This document shows, in pieces, positions 22,728-33,888 of a DNA stretch of 64,000 nucleotides. A program made the position numbers and the translations under genes. Under the pieces are notes generated by a model. That model saw only the letters and a list, made by a program, of their open reading frames with translations. It did no database searches and was not told the DNA's origin. This DNA is from Chamaecyparis obtusa. Taxonomy: Eukaryota; Streptophyta; Pinopsida; Cupressales; Cupressaceae. The stretch is from NCBI GenBank assembly GCA_027943335.1, contig BSBK01007746.1, positions 64,501 to 128,500 on the forward strand. Reading direction: 5' to 3'. The first letter of the stretch is position 1. The number at the start of each line of letters is the position of its first letter.

Positions 22728-23590
22728 GTATGTATAAAATATTTAGATTTCACATATATATCAGTTAAAAGACATTTTAGCATGCTGGCTTTCTATTATA
22801 TTATCTAATTTCCACCAAGAGTTGTGTTGTGACATTTATCACACCTCGCCCATCTTTGATGGGGCCCTTGTCTTTTCTTTTCTCGCTTGCCCCCCATTTT
22901 TTTTTTGTCTTGGTGGCTCTGTTAGCAATCTCGATAAGTTTCTCCTGTACCGGTTCAAGGATGGTAACTATGATCCAATCCTAAGTCATTTCTTTTGATA
23001 CCTATCTTCTGAGGTTTTCCCTAAAATCTAGTTGCATCTGGAACATGGCTACAAAATTTGGGAAAGCTACAAAATCCAGTGCCTCAAGAATGAACCAGTG
23101 TCTTCCACACAAAAGAAGAGCCTTTGCATCAATCACATGGTAAAGCACAAATGCCTGGCCCTGAACTAGAAAAGGCTAAGGCCAATCCATGTGGTGATTT
23201 CTGTGAGTGGCAGAAGTAGTGTTCAAGGAAAAGATCTTTGAACACGGGAAGGAACACCACACCGATAAATGAAGGAGTGGTTACGATGATCAATGCACAA
23301 TAAGTCACTTATAGATGAGTTCATAAAAGACCATGAATGGTATACGTGACTCCAACTCAGAGGAATTGGGAAGAAAATGTCATATCCTATGATGGGGGTT
23401 AAGAATGGTCTTGTATTCCTTATGGGATGAATGTTTACAAACAACGAACCCTCTTTCATAAATGCTCATAGCACCATTAAATGCAAAAAGCACTAGCCAC
23501 ACTGGTGTATGGAGAACCCAGTGTGAAAAGAATGACCTCAAAAAAGGAAGAGAATGCAGTTGTAGAATAAAACATCTTGTGAAGGAAGCC

Positions 23591-24018
23591 AAAATCCTTA
23601 GCTTACGCCAAAGTGCACTCCAAGCGCAAAAGATACCTGGTCATGGAGTGGTCAAACAAGAAATAATCCTGATCCCCTTTCTATATGCGCCCAGAGTGCA
23701 CTTCATGTTCGGTCGCGGAGTTTGAAAAAGAGATAAATCCACGACACCTTTGGATATGCGCTCAAAGCACAAAAGCCACCCGGTCACGGAGAATGTGAAA
23801 AATGAAAATCCTCCACTTATGCTAATGTACGCCCAAAACGCATTTCCAAGGTGGTCAAGGAAAGTCCAAAGAACTAAAATCCTTTACCTAAGCTAATATG
23901 AGTGCAGAGCGCTAAATGAAGGTGGTCATGGAATATGAAAAAATAAAAAATCCTTGACTTAGCATAACATGCACCTAAAGCACATTTCCAAGGAAGTCAC
24001 AAAATATTAAAGAAGCAA
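23591..24018. repeat. About six degenerate ~71-bp tandem repeats
   Basis: Units start with AAAATCCTT-like words near 23591, 23665, 23735, 23806, 23877 and 23945. Each contains a TATGCGCCCAAAGCGCA-like core and a GGTCA(T/C)GGA word. Divergence between units is high. Confidence 0.75.
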
Positions 24019-24019
24019 A

Positions 24020-24660
24020 AATTCTAAAGCTTGGAAAAAGGAATTTTTTTTTTAATCTTGGAGATTTTGAAAGGTTTAGAAAATTTGAGAACTTTGGAAA
24101 TCATTTTAAATCGGAAGAGTTGAATCAATTTTGGAAATTAATTAAATATTAAATTTTATATTTAATATTTTTTTGAAAATGGCAAAATGGGTCATTAAGA
24201 AAATTTCCAAAATCTTAAAAATTGAAAAATTTGAAAATTGGAATTGTCAAAACTTTGGAGAATTGGGAAAAAATCTAGAAATCTTAAAATTTCCAAAGCG
24301 TGGAGAAAAATAAATTTTTTTAAAACTTGAAAAATAAAGCAAAAAATAAATTGATTTTGAATTCAAAAATTAAAATTTTAATTAAATATTGATTTTCTAT
24401 TAATATTTAATTAAAACACAAAAAATTGATAAAAACAATAAAAAAATGAAAATTCATGAAAATGGAATTTGCTTTAAATATATGTTTGATTTTATGTTTT
24501 AAAATTTAAAATTAATTTAATATTGATTTCATTGATATTTAATTAATTAACTCTAAAAAATTAAAAAAATGGAAAATTGCTTTTGGATTTAAAATCTCAA
24601 ATTAATTAAATATTGATTTAATATTTAATTAATTAATATTTTAAAACAATAAGAAATCAA
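24020..24660. repeat. AT-rich low-complexity tract
   Basis: Alternating poly-A and AATATTAAAT/ATTTAATTAA words. It separates the tandem repeats from the promoter-like region. No coding signal is seen. Confidence 0.7.
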
Positions 24661-24827
24661 AAGAAAGGAAATTGGATAAAACTTATCCATGAAGTCGAGC
24701 ACTTAAATTAGAAATTGCCAAAAGTTGGGAGAAATACAATGACAAATGGCAAGGAATCTCTTTAAAAACTTGGAATCTGCTAAATTTAGTGCCTCATTGT
24801 AAAGTAGCTTTCCAGTGTTCCCAAGTC

Positions 24828-24835
24828 TATAAAAG
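24828..24835 (+). promoter_or_regulatory. TATA box before unknown ORF copy 1
   Basis: TATAAAAG, 354 bp upstream of the ATG at 25182. The purine-rich stretch after it (24880-25100) looks like an untranslated leader. Copy 2 has the identical octamer upstream of its ATG. Confidence 0.55.
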
Positions 24836-25181
24836 AGACCCTCTCCGAATTCATTTTTCACAAATGAGTTGCGAGAAGCAAGCTAAGCAGAGAGATTGAG
24901 AAATAGAGTGAATTTCTTGGAGAGAGAAAAGGAGAAGTGTAGATTTGCTTGGGAAGTGTGGAATTTTTTTTCAGAAATTGTAGCTTTTAAGGAAAATGAG
25001 ATTTCTTTTCAGTAAGTGGGAAGGATCATGAAAATTCTTGGGAGAAAGAAATTTCCTATTCCAGAGGAAAATAAAGAAACTTCCCAAATTCTAAAATCTT
25101 CTTTTCTAGAGAAATTATTTTAGTTTTTGTTTTCCTGTATGCTCTTATGTCTATTTCATTTCTATTTTTTTAGAGAACGAG

Positions 25182-27098
25182 ATGGAAAAACCTAGAGGAA
25201 CAAACATGATCGGAAGGAAGGTAATAAAGAATGAGCAAAGTAGATTCTATCTGGAGTCCAAGATCGTGTCAAAGTTATCAGAAGTCAGTGATACCAACCT
25301 CGGAGGCCTGGACCTAAATGAATTCTACAGGAGGATGATTGGATATAAAGAACATCATCTGACACACCTAGTTAGTCAGATTGTGAATAGTGGCATGGTG
25401 GATGCAGCTGGATTCCCTACTACCTTCCAACATCCTAAATTGATCACAGAGTGTGCAAGGCACTACTAGGCGAGAGACAAAATAATCGGAGATGCTGATG
25501 GAAACTTACTTGCAGACCTTTCTCCACCAGCTATTTCAGAAGCCTTCAAAATTCCTTCCACTCAGAGATTGGTGATGAAAAATAAGGAGCAAGCAAAAAG
25601 AGTCTTCACGGCTAGAGTCAAGTACTGTGAGGAGATCATTAATAACAAGTGGCTGAGAAAGAACATATCTCATTTTTCCAATCTACTGAAAGAGCTAGTG
25701 TGGCTAGATTTCCACCGAGAATATAGTGACATGATAATGATGTTGAGAAGGATATTTGGCCTACCTCAGTCTTATCTCTTCGAGAGTTGGATGTAGTACT
25801 TCATTGAGTAGGTAGTGGAAGAGAATAATCATTTAGACTGGGAAGGGTTGATCTATGACAACCTAAGCAAGCAATTAGAAAGCTTGGAGAAGATAAATAA
25901 ATTCTACATGAGTTCATACGTCATCTATATGTTAGCACGAGCAACAAGGTATGAAGGACTGAGATGCAAAGGAGCAATTAGGAGTGGAACTCAGTGGTTG
26001 AAAGTATATGATTGGTATCCTAAGTTGCATCTGCATGCAATTGATGATTATGTTTGAGTCAATGACGCATTTGTGATGCATATTGTCCAAACTCTACAAA
26101 AGAAGCTACATGTGAGATTGTCAGAAGAAGCCATAAAATTGGTGAAAGAATACGGGGCATGGTTTATTCAGTTTCCTACTTTTTCATACATCAGGCTTCA
26201 AGGATTCTCAACACAACCATACACGCTTCCTAGATATCGGATAGATAAAATGATTATGCTAGAGATCACCTGACAACTGACTGTCTACAACAAGATTCAG
26301 AAAGGAAAAAGAAATGGGGACTTGATTTTCCAATTTCCATAGGAAGAGATGAAGCTGAAATGTGCACATCCCTAAAGGTGGCTAAGAAGTCCCATGAAGA
26401 ATTATCATTCTTCCATCTTCCGCTATATATAGAAAGGCTAAACTTTGATCCTTACAATAAGATATGGTCAGTGGTAGGGATCAAATATCAGCATATGGTG
26501 CACCTTGAGGATTTTTGGGTAAATGTTGTAGATGAGAATGAAGTGAAGAAAATGATGCACTCCAAATTGTCTCTGAATCTAATCAGAGCATGCAAGACTT
26601 TTCATATTCCTGACCAGATGGGGGAAGAATTAAATATAGTCTAGAAAGGATATTGCCCCGAGAAGATAGAAATTAGTGCCTATGATTGGTCAAGGAAAAA
26701 AGTTGTAGACTTAGACACGTTGTCTAAACCGGTCTTGGATTTCATTAGGTACTAGACTAGGAGGCAATTGACCAAGGTGGTCGTACTGAAGGAATAATGG
26801 ACATACCAGCTGATGGGTCATTAGGCACTAAGGGATGAAAGACCAAGGCAACCACAAGGAAGAGTGATGGAAGAGGGCGAAATTCCATCAGGTAGTGCAA
26901 GACTCAGAAAGGATAAGGGTGTTTCTCAAGAAATACATGCAAAAAGGAAGTTGGACCTCCACATTGAAGAACCACAATAGGAAAGACATAGATCTATAGA
27001 TGTGCCATCCTTGCCTAGCCGGACTCCTAGTATGCAAGAGATAGGAACTTTCACCAAGGAGGAAACATATATCATGGACACCTATTTTTTCTTTTGAC
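25182..27098 (+). pseudogene. Unknown retroelement-borne protein, copy 1
   Basis: A single frame from the ATG at 25182 to about 26340 is interrupted only by TAG (25467, 25794, 25809, about 26340) and TGA (26055, 26271). After one frameshift near 26340-26380 it continues to a TGA near 27096, with more TAG stops. The protein is related to that at 58709-61993: both have a DW-x(5)-NLS segment followed by KFYMSS-x-(V/L)-IY, then a VND(A/S)F block, a FIQF segment and an LEDFW/LEDYW block. I recognise no known domain. The charged C-terminal part after about 26780 differs from copy 2 and is much shorter. Position and promoter suggest it is the main gene of the surrounding element. Confidence 0.7.
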
Positions 27099-27190
27099 AT
27101 GCTTTAGTGATTTTGAGGATATTTCATTATTTGCAGGGCAATGTTGTCTCCATTATTCCTTTCATTGGAAGGGTAGTTCTTATGGGGTAT

Positions 27191-27779
27191 TGTGGAGACC
27201 TTAATCACTTCATTCATCATTGAATAATGTGTTGCATAATTTGCATGGTCTCTTTTTTCAGTGGAGTTTGTTCCCAATGCGTTTCCTCCATCTTCCCACT
27301 CAGTGAGAAATTTATTGCATTTACATTGTATATATCATGTGTACCTAATGTATGGTCTAGTTGTCAGGATCCATCATCACATCATGATATCATATTGCAT
27401 AGTAATCTTCTCCCTAAGTTTGACTTAAGGGGGTTGAACTAGTGTAAATAAATTTTCACCTATTTGTGGTGCTTAAGTCCAACATAGGCACATGAGTTTA
27501 TTACATTTTTTTAAGGAGAGTAGGTATAATTTATTATTATTTTATTACCTATTTTTAGTTAATTATGTGTAGTAGTTTTTTCCGCCTACTCACACATTAT
27601 TGAGACACATATCCTCTTTTGTAGCCTTCATTCTCTCTTTCCTTTCCTTTATAAGTAGGCTCTTAGTACATTATTTGATATCTCGGTAATAAAATCATCT
27701 TTCATGGTGATCAATATCTCTTTCTCTATCATGGAAGTATTTGTATTCTAGATCTTGGTTTTAGACTATAACTCCAACA
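27191..27779 (+). repeat. LTR-like unit at the end of copy 1
   Basis: 589 bp, TGTGGAGACC to CTCCAACA. It has an internal TTTATAAGTAGG TATA-like box near 27650 and AATAAAATC near 27688, and a purine-rich TATGGGG just upstream. It lacks its own target duplication, so it is more likely a 3' LTR than a solo LTR. No matching 5' LTR was found. Confidence 0.5.
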
Positions 27780-29170
27780 TTTGAAAGATGTTTTGTAACT
27801 CTCAATTTTAATCAATATTTTAAATATCTCATAAAATAACTAATCCTGGCACCTATATATATCCTCACGTTACCCACCCAAAATATTTAAATACGTTTAA
27901 TTATCTATCATCTATATAATTAAATATAATTTCCAAACATAAATTTACAAAATAATTAACATATTGAATCATAACATTCCATACAATGCTATATCTCAAA
28001 ATTCAGAAAAAAAATATAAAATTACAATTGCAATCAAAATTTTCCAAAATCTTATTACTAAATATACTTTTCAGCAATAATCTAATTTTAATTTCCTTTA
28101 AATCAATATAGCTTGAATTTAAGAAGCATAACTTTGATAAAGAAAAGAAAAAATATAATTTAAACAAGACTTTACCTCATTGCACGAAACGGAAAGAGAA
28201 AATGTTCAACCATGATGACATCATGAAGACCATATGTTGTGAGATGGTGTGGCTTCAGGCAAAGAGGGGAATTAATTTGACGGGAACATATTAGCAGTCA
28301 TTTTATTTCACACGCCTCTCAAAGTTTCAACTGAAAGAAACCACTTTTCCATGAAAGTTTCAATTCTACACGCCTCTCAAATTAAAATTGTGTTTTTCAG
28401 CAATGGAATGACTATAAGGGCAATCTACGACATGAAGGAAAGGAGCCCAATTACTATAACATTCATCATCTTACAGGTGGACTGTGGACGTGTTGCCCTA
28501 AATTTTTTACTATTCTTGACTTTCCAAATAAATAATCATAAAAACGTGGACTTTAGAGAAGATACATGACTATAAACATTAGCTTGGTGTGCTGCCTAAT
28601 TGTTCGGTAAGCGGCTTTATCAACTTTACAAATCCTCACAGGCCAACAAATTTAATTTAGTCTAATTGCAGAGTTTGACTAAAGAGGCTCATTTTGGCTT
28701 GAATAATGTTATATTATTCTCCATTCACAACTTGCCCTACGAAAGATGCATAGCATGCGAAGCTTTATTCATTGAATGGGTATAACCTTATTCTACATCA
28801 ACTCACAACATTTGCCTATTTTTGGCTGCATGGCCGGCTGAATAAATTATTAAAGAATAAGACATGTGCGAAGAAAAAGGAAAGTTATCCATCCAAGTGA
28901 GCCCACACACCGAATGTGGGGAAAGTGCAGTGAAGTTGAAAACTGATTGTGTTTTGTTACGTGGGAATGGTAAACAATAATAATGAGTAATAATTGAGCC
29001 CGCTTAACTTTCCTTTTGTTTTGACCACGGGATGCTAATTTCAAAAACGACAGCTTGCTCTCCAGTGGTGTGGAAAATTTTAAAATCGTGTCGCGTCGGA
29101 AAGAAAATTTGCAGAATTAGGGCAACCTCTTTTCTGCGCAACTTCCTTGTAACGCCTCACTCACTCAAAT
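27780..29170. other. Intergenic, possible promoter of next gene
   Basis: AT-rich up to about 28200, then more balanced. A G-box-like word TTACGTGGGA lies near 28957. CACGCCTCTCAAA occurs twice, near 28310 and 28368. No gene is seen. Confidence 0.4.
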
Positions 29171-29179
29171 TGTATATTT

Positions 29180-29581
29180 ATGAAATTCTCGACTGAAACA
29201 AGAAAAAGAAGGAAAGATCGAGTGCAGCAGGAGAGGGAGAAAATGCAAAGTAATGGGAGAAATGTGCGGAAGAGCAGAGGAAGAAGTGGGTTGAGAATGA
29301 GATGCAGTAGGCTAAACTTGTCTCTCCACAGGCTTCGTGTTTTCTTTCTCCTGGAAAAAGTGAAGCAACCGTTTCACCGTGTCTGGACTTCAATTCGGGA
29401 AAGTTTGCTGAAGACATCATTGTGTGGTCGTGACACTTCCAAAACACCTGCTTCTGCTTACGCTTACACGCCTGTGGCTGCCTCTGCTCATTCATTTTAC
29501 ACAGAGGCCATTGCTGATTGCATAGATTTCATTAAACGCTCATCTTCGCCCATGGATTCCACATCTGTTGATGTCGGTTGA
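29180..29581 (+). CDS. Small basic/Ser-rich protein, possible host gene
   Basis: 133 codons with balanced base composition, unlike the AT-rich flanks. The N-terminus is very basic (KRRKDR, RKSRGRSG) and the C-terminus has TEAIADCIDFIKRSSS. From memory, that segment resembles the conserved tail of small plant proteins variously named Josephin-like or rapidly elicited proteins; this is unverified. A TATA-like word (TATTTAT) lies only a few bases before the first ATG, so translation may begin at the in-frame ATG at 29243 instead. A single exon ends in TGA. Nothing similar lies nearby. It is the only ORF in the window that looks like an undamaged host gene. Confidence 0.5.
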   Translation: MKFSTETRKRRKDRVQQEREKMQSNGRNVRKSRGRSGLRMRCSRLNLSLHRLRVFFLLEKVKQPFHRVWTSIRESLLKTSLCGRDTSKTPASAYAYTPVAASAHSFYTEAIADCIDFIKRSSSPMDSTSVDVG

Positions 29582-30049
29582 ATTTTGGTTTGTGATAACA
29601 GTTGTGTAACAGAGTTTCCAATTACTTGTATAAATTGAGCACTTCATATTAAATTATTGTCTGATTGAGACATTTATTTATGTAACCCTAGCAAATTGTA
29701 CATGAACTCACGAAACAATGTATGTCCAGAAGGATTTTACGTTTTGAAAGGAAGAGAAAATTGAAAATATGTAATTCCTATTCCTTGAGTAGAAATAATT
29801 GTGAATTGAAATACCGGCGAGAAATATCATGCAGGAAGCATATTTGTAGGGTAGAAAAATATAAAATTTTAGTGGGTATTTGGAAAAGCTTAAAAGCCAG
29901 TGTATCGTTATTAACGAAAAGTGTCTTGTTTGACATCGACACTAAAAACGAGCTAAGGCCGTTTTAGGCTTCCTCTCCTCTTTTTATTTTTATTTTCAAT
30001 AAATTTTAGGAATGTTTGGTATGTAGATTTTTATTTACAAATTTTCTGG
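29582..30049. other. Downstream flank, nothing recognised
   Basis: Probable 3' flank of the small gene. An 81-codon open stretch at 29722-29967 has no feature that supports it as coding. Confidence 0.4.
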
Positions 30050-31000
30050 TATAGATAGTGTTCAATTTCTTTGAAAAGTGTGATCTATGATCAGGATAAT
30101 AGAAAGTACAATCAGAAAATTCAATAAGATGAAAAATGTACAATTGCAAATCTAATTATAATCAAGAAGAACGAATTGGAAGTTGAGAGAGAGGAATTGC
30201 ACACAAACAGAAGAGACATAAAATAAGAGAGGAAAATAACAAATCAAAAATTAAAAAAATAATAAAACTTAAAACTTTTATGCAAACAGAAAAGTATGCA
30301 TCATAAAATCTAATTAAAAATAAAATGAAACAAAAGAAGAGAACAATAATAGGATAATAATAACAATATTAATAATAAAAAATTAATAAAGATGAAAAGA
30401 AGTAACAAATAAAAATGAATAAGTATAAAATAAAAAGAGAAAAATAAGCTATAATCAAAATAATTATAAAAGAAATAAAATATTATTAGGACAATTGTTT
30501 AAAATACAAACAAGGAAAATACAAATCACAAATAACAAATAAGAAAGAAATATAGGGGCTAAAAACATTAATGAAGGCTAACACTTTTATAAAATTAAAA
30601 AAAAAATAATATAAGAAAAGAAAAAATAATTATACATAAATATACTAGAATAAGAGAAAAATAAATTAATCTAGAAAAAAGGAAAAGATAAAAACATAAA
30701 ACTAAAAAAAAAAATGAGAGCTAAAACTCGAATCTATAAACAATGAAGAGAAAAAAATAGTAAATAAAGTAATGAATGCAAATAAAACAAGATAATATCA
30801 AAAATTGGTAAAAGAATACATATATCAAGAGGTCAACTGTCTTTGAAATATCTTTAGTTTGAATGGGTATTCAAGCAAGCAAATTTCTAAGGCTCTCAAC
30901 CAAACGAGACATTGATTCCTTTGAAAACCCAAGCCTTCCCCACCTTTGACCCTCTTAGCCTCTCGCATACCTTACAAAAACCAAAAACTAGTAAAAAATA
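30050..31000. repeat. A-rich low-complexity DNA
   Basis: The plus strand is dominated by A with scattered G and few C (AAATAATAATAA-like words) for most of about 700 bp. No coding potential is seen. It could be a matrix-attachment-like region or decayed simple repeats. Confidence 0.7.
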
Positions 31001-31972
31001 ATTATAGAAATTTAATAACTTTTAATGTATGTTCTAAGATCTATTATTAGAAAAGACAAGAGAAAATGAAGATATGATCTAAAGCATTAGAAGAAGAAAA
31101 GAAAACTTAGATAATCTAATCCAAAAAACACTTAAGCTAGCATAATAGACTCCAAATTTTTTTAATCTTAAGTTGTATGATTCTTAGTCACACTTCAAAC
31201 TAAAAAAGCTTCAGAAAAACTGAAGAAGCTTCTATATAGTATATTTAATTGTGGTCATAAAATGTTCTATCTAAAAATGATAGAAATTTCTTCAAAGATT
31301 TTGGTAAATTCCCTTTCCCTCAAGTAAGGTAGCCTGACGAGAAAATTGAAACAAAATTTTGCTTGGAAACAAACATTTTGTGTTTAATACAAAATAAATT
31401 TAGCTCAAATTTTGTGTGAATCTAAGATATATAATTGTTTGCCAGAAATGCTTTCCCTCCAATAAAGAAAGCAAGCGAAAAAACTAAAAAAACTTCTACA
31501 CATTATATTTCATATTTCATGGTGTTGATAAAATCTTCCCTCCACAAATGACCAAAAAAAATCTTCAAAGATTTTGTTAAAAACAATAAGGTATATAGAC
31601 CAGAGAAGAAAGATTCACATTGCAATAAAATAATTAGGAAGAAAGCCTAAACATGAAGTATGGAAAAACATAGCACAAGACCCATACTCAAAAGGAATTC
31701 AAAATTCATTATGGCCAAGTCAACTCAACTCCGAGATTTGTAGGGAAATAAACAAGAATACAATGGATTCATACCTTCTAACCCAAAAAACCTAGAAATG
31801 CAAGGCCGTTGTGCACCTCAGACTTTGGAGGATTACAATGCAATAGAGACTCATCTCATACAAAATCTGTAGTAGGAAAGACTCATACGAAATCTACAAG
31901 GAGAAATGGAGGTTGACCGTGCTAATGATAATTCCACGAGGCAAGCGATGATAATATATGGCAATGTCTATG
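31001..31972. other. Intergenic with a weak local duplication
   Basis: Segments around 31206-31330 and 31460-31590 share words such as AATCTTCAAAGATTTTG and CTTCTA-x-ATATT, suggesting an old tandem duplication of about 240 bp. No gene is seen. Confidence 0.35.
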
Positions 31973-32097
31973 CAGGGTCCAAAATGCACTTGATTAGACA
32001 ATTTATTTGTATTTATTAATTAAATTAAAAATTACAGTACAATTATTTTTTAAATTTTTATTTATTTAACAAATTAAAAAGTGCATTTTGATCCCTG
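31973..32097. mobile_element. MITE-like element with 18-bp terminal inverted repeats
   Basis: The 125-bp AT-rich unit begins CAGGGTCCAAAATGCACT and ends AGTGCATTTTGATCCCTG, an inverted repeat with one mismatch. The interior is non-coding. The superfamily is not clear because no certain target duplication is visible. Confidence 0.7.
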
Positions 32098-32332
32098 TCT
32101 AGCCAAGGGCACAATGTACTTGAGACATTTGCACTTTCTTCGAGTTGCCCAATTAAAAGGCACAAGCAACTCACATGTCAAGCCCTCGAGATGCCAAAAA
32201 TTAGGACAATTTCTCCTAATGAAAATAGAAAATACCACTAACTAAAATCCACAGAATCAATAAAAAAATAGCAATTAAATTCACTTTAATAAGAATATTG
32301 CCCAGGCCATTGGATAAAAATAATAAAATGAT

Positions 32333-32488
32333 GTAACCCTTAGGAAGATATGGCTCACATAAATATACTCCAAATTGGTAGAATTTATCTAACCATTGGA
32401 AACGTCGTAGAATTGATGTAATCGTTGGGAAACATGGCTGGCATAAATATATTCAAAATTGATAGAGTTTATGTAACCATTGGGAACT
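32333..32488. repeat. Two promoter tandem units upstream of copy B
   Basis: GTAACCCTTAGGAAGATATGG... (from 32333) and GTAATCGTTGGGAAACATGG... (from 32418) are diverged copies of a ~70-bp unit containing CATAAATATA. Copy A keeps the second unit and part of the first (8401-8510). Confidence 0.6.
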
Positions 32489-33613
32489 TGCACCACTAAC
32501 ATTCATACATCGGTTTTACAACACGAGGCGAAAATTTCATTATCGCATGATAAAACTCCCAAAAGGAAAAGTTAGCACTTCTTAGAGATTATCGAAGAAA
32601 CTGTTTGCTCAGTTTGTCTCTTAATGGAAATCGTTGGATATTGATCTCCAGAAATTAGCCGGCATGGTGCTAACAAGAAATATAGCAGAGAAATCAAACG
32701 CGTTAGTTTATATGTCGTTACTATTCTTATTTATGCTTGAGAATTCTGAGAACGTAACGCTATTAGATTAGCTAGTTGTTCTTCTTAATGAATCGGAAGA
32801 CGTTGAGTTTGTTGATGGTGGCTGCAATTTTTGCCTCTTCTGTATGTAGTCAACCCGGTAAGTCTGATATCTGTTAATAACATTGATATGTATTAAAACG
32901 GTTGATTAATGTTTGCAGGATTCATTAGTCTCGACTGCGGAGGCACAGAGAAGTACACAGATGATGCTGGAATACAATGGATGCCGGCTGACGCTTACAT
33001 TAATTCTGGACAAAAAGTTAATCTTTCAAATGCTGCTTTACCAGGAGAGACAGCGAGGCAATTGAACAGCCTTCGAAGATTTCCCGAGAGAAGGAAAAGT
33101 TGTTACCAGTTAACACAAATGGAGATTGGGAAAAAATATCTTCTCCGTGGAACATTTTTTTATGGGAACCATGACAATCTCAACTCGCCTCCGCAGTTTG
33201 ATCTCCTTCTCGACGCTGACATTTGGGGCAGCGTGTCATTTAGTGACTCAATTGTTGCTTGGAAGGAAATTGTTTCGACCCAACTAATGTCTGCCTTGCC
33301 CAAAATAATTTGAGTAATGGATTACCCATTATTTCGTCTTCGGAACTGCGACCTCTCAATCAGAGCATGTATTGGCCTGTCGACCGAGATTATTCACTTT
33401 TGAGGATAGTGTACAGCGACTTAGGATCCCAACGTTCTACTTACCTTAGGTAAGCTTTCCATACCATGCATTTTGCAGACAGCAACAATTTATGATGTTT
33501 ATTGTGAAAATTTAAAAGGGAAATGTTAAGGTAAATTGTGATTAATACTTCATTTATGAAGAAAAGTGGTATAAAATTTGTATGTTTTATTTTACATCAA
33601 AGTTTTGTTAATT
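32382..33613. repeat. Duplicated segment, copy B
   Basis: Partner of 8401-9668, on the same strand. Copy B lacks 13 bp within exon 2 and everything from late intron 2 through exon 3. Confidence 0.9.
32788..33449 (+). pseudogene. Malectin-like receptor kinase copy B, exons 1-2
   Basis: Exon 1 (32788-32857) starts with ATG and encodes a signal peptide; the intron is 61 bp; exon 2 is 32919-33449. The malectin-like domain starts FISLDCGG and has none of the stops found in copy A. A 13-bp deletion near 33270, seen by comparison with copy A, shifts the frame so that the end of exon 2 reads in another phase. The GTAAGC donor is intact. Exon 3, the second malectin-like half, is missing. The signal peptide and ectodomain would have placed the receptor in the plasma membrane facing the cell wall. 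Confidence 0.85.
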
Positions 33614-33640
33614 ATAAAAATAATTCAACAACAAATAAAC

Positions 33641-33732
33641 TATACTTATGTTGGTGATCTATGCTTACCTTTACCATACTATTGGGATTGGATAACTTGC
33701 AATGACAATGTATCACCTAGAATCATAATTCT
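33641..33732 (+). pseudogene. Copy B exon with GDPC-type motif
   Basis: Reads GDLCLPLPYYWDWITCND and ends at a GTAAGT donor. This matches the GDPC linker between the malectin-like domain and the LRRs in this family, with Leu in place of Pro. The upstream part of the exon and its acceptor are missing, consistent with the deletion of exon 3. Confidence 0.75.
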
Positions 33733-33816
33733 GTAAGTGATCCCACAATTTATATATAGTTTATTTAACTATAACTTGTTAGCTTAATGTGACATTTGAA
33801 TTTATCCATTTTTCAG

Positions 33817-33888
33817 GAATCTATCAAATAAAAGTTTAACCGGTAGTATTCCGACAACAATTAGCAATCTTACAACATTGGAGATCAT
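33817..33888 (+). pseudogene. Copy B LRR exon 1
   Basis: 72 bp (24 codons), TTTCAG acceptor and GTAAGC donor. It encodes one plant-type leucine-rich repeat (LSNKSLTGSIPTTISNLTTL). One LRR per 72-bp exon is the normal structure for plant LRR receptor kinases. Confidence 0.85.

Larger units (their letters stand above)
22860..27779 (+). mobile_element. Unknown-family element, copy 1 (borders tentative)
   Basis: The right end is an LTR-like unit ending CTCCAACA at 27779, followed by TTTGA. The same TTTGA precedes a TG at 22860, giving a possible 4.9-kb TG...CA element. Another possible left end is TGTGACATTTATCAC at 22828, which better resembles the 3' unit start (TGTGGAGACCTTAATCAC) but has no matching duplication. 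The element contains tandem repeats, AT-rich DNA, a TATA box and the unknown coding region. No protease, RT or integrase motif is visible. Confidence 0.45.

Noticed and set aside
27191..27779. Independent solo LTR
   Set aside because: Its immediate flanks (GGTAT and TTTGA) do not match, so it is more likely the right end of the copy 1 element.
29722..29967. 81-codon ORF downstream of the small gene
   Set aside because: AT-rich, no motif, and length expected by chance.
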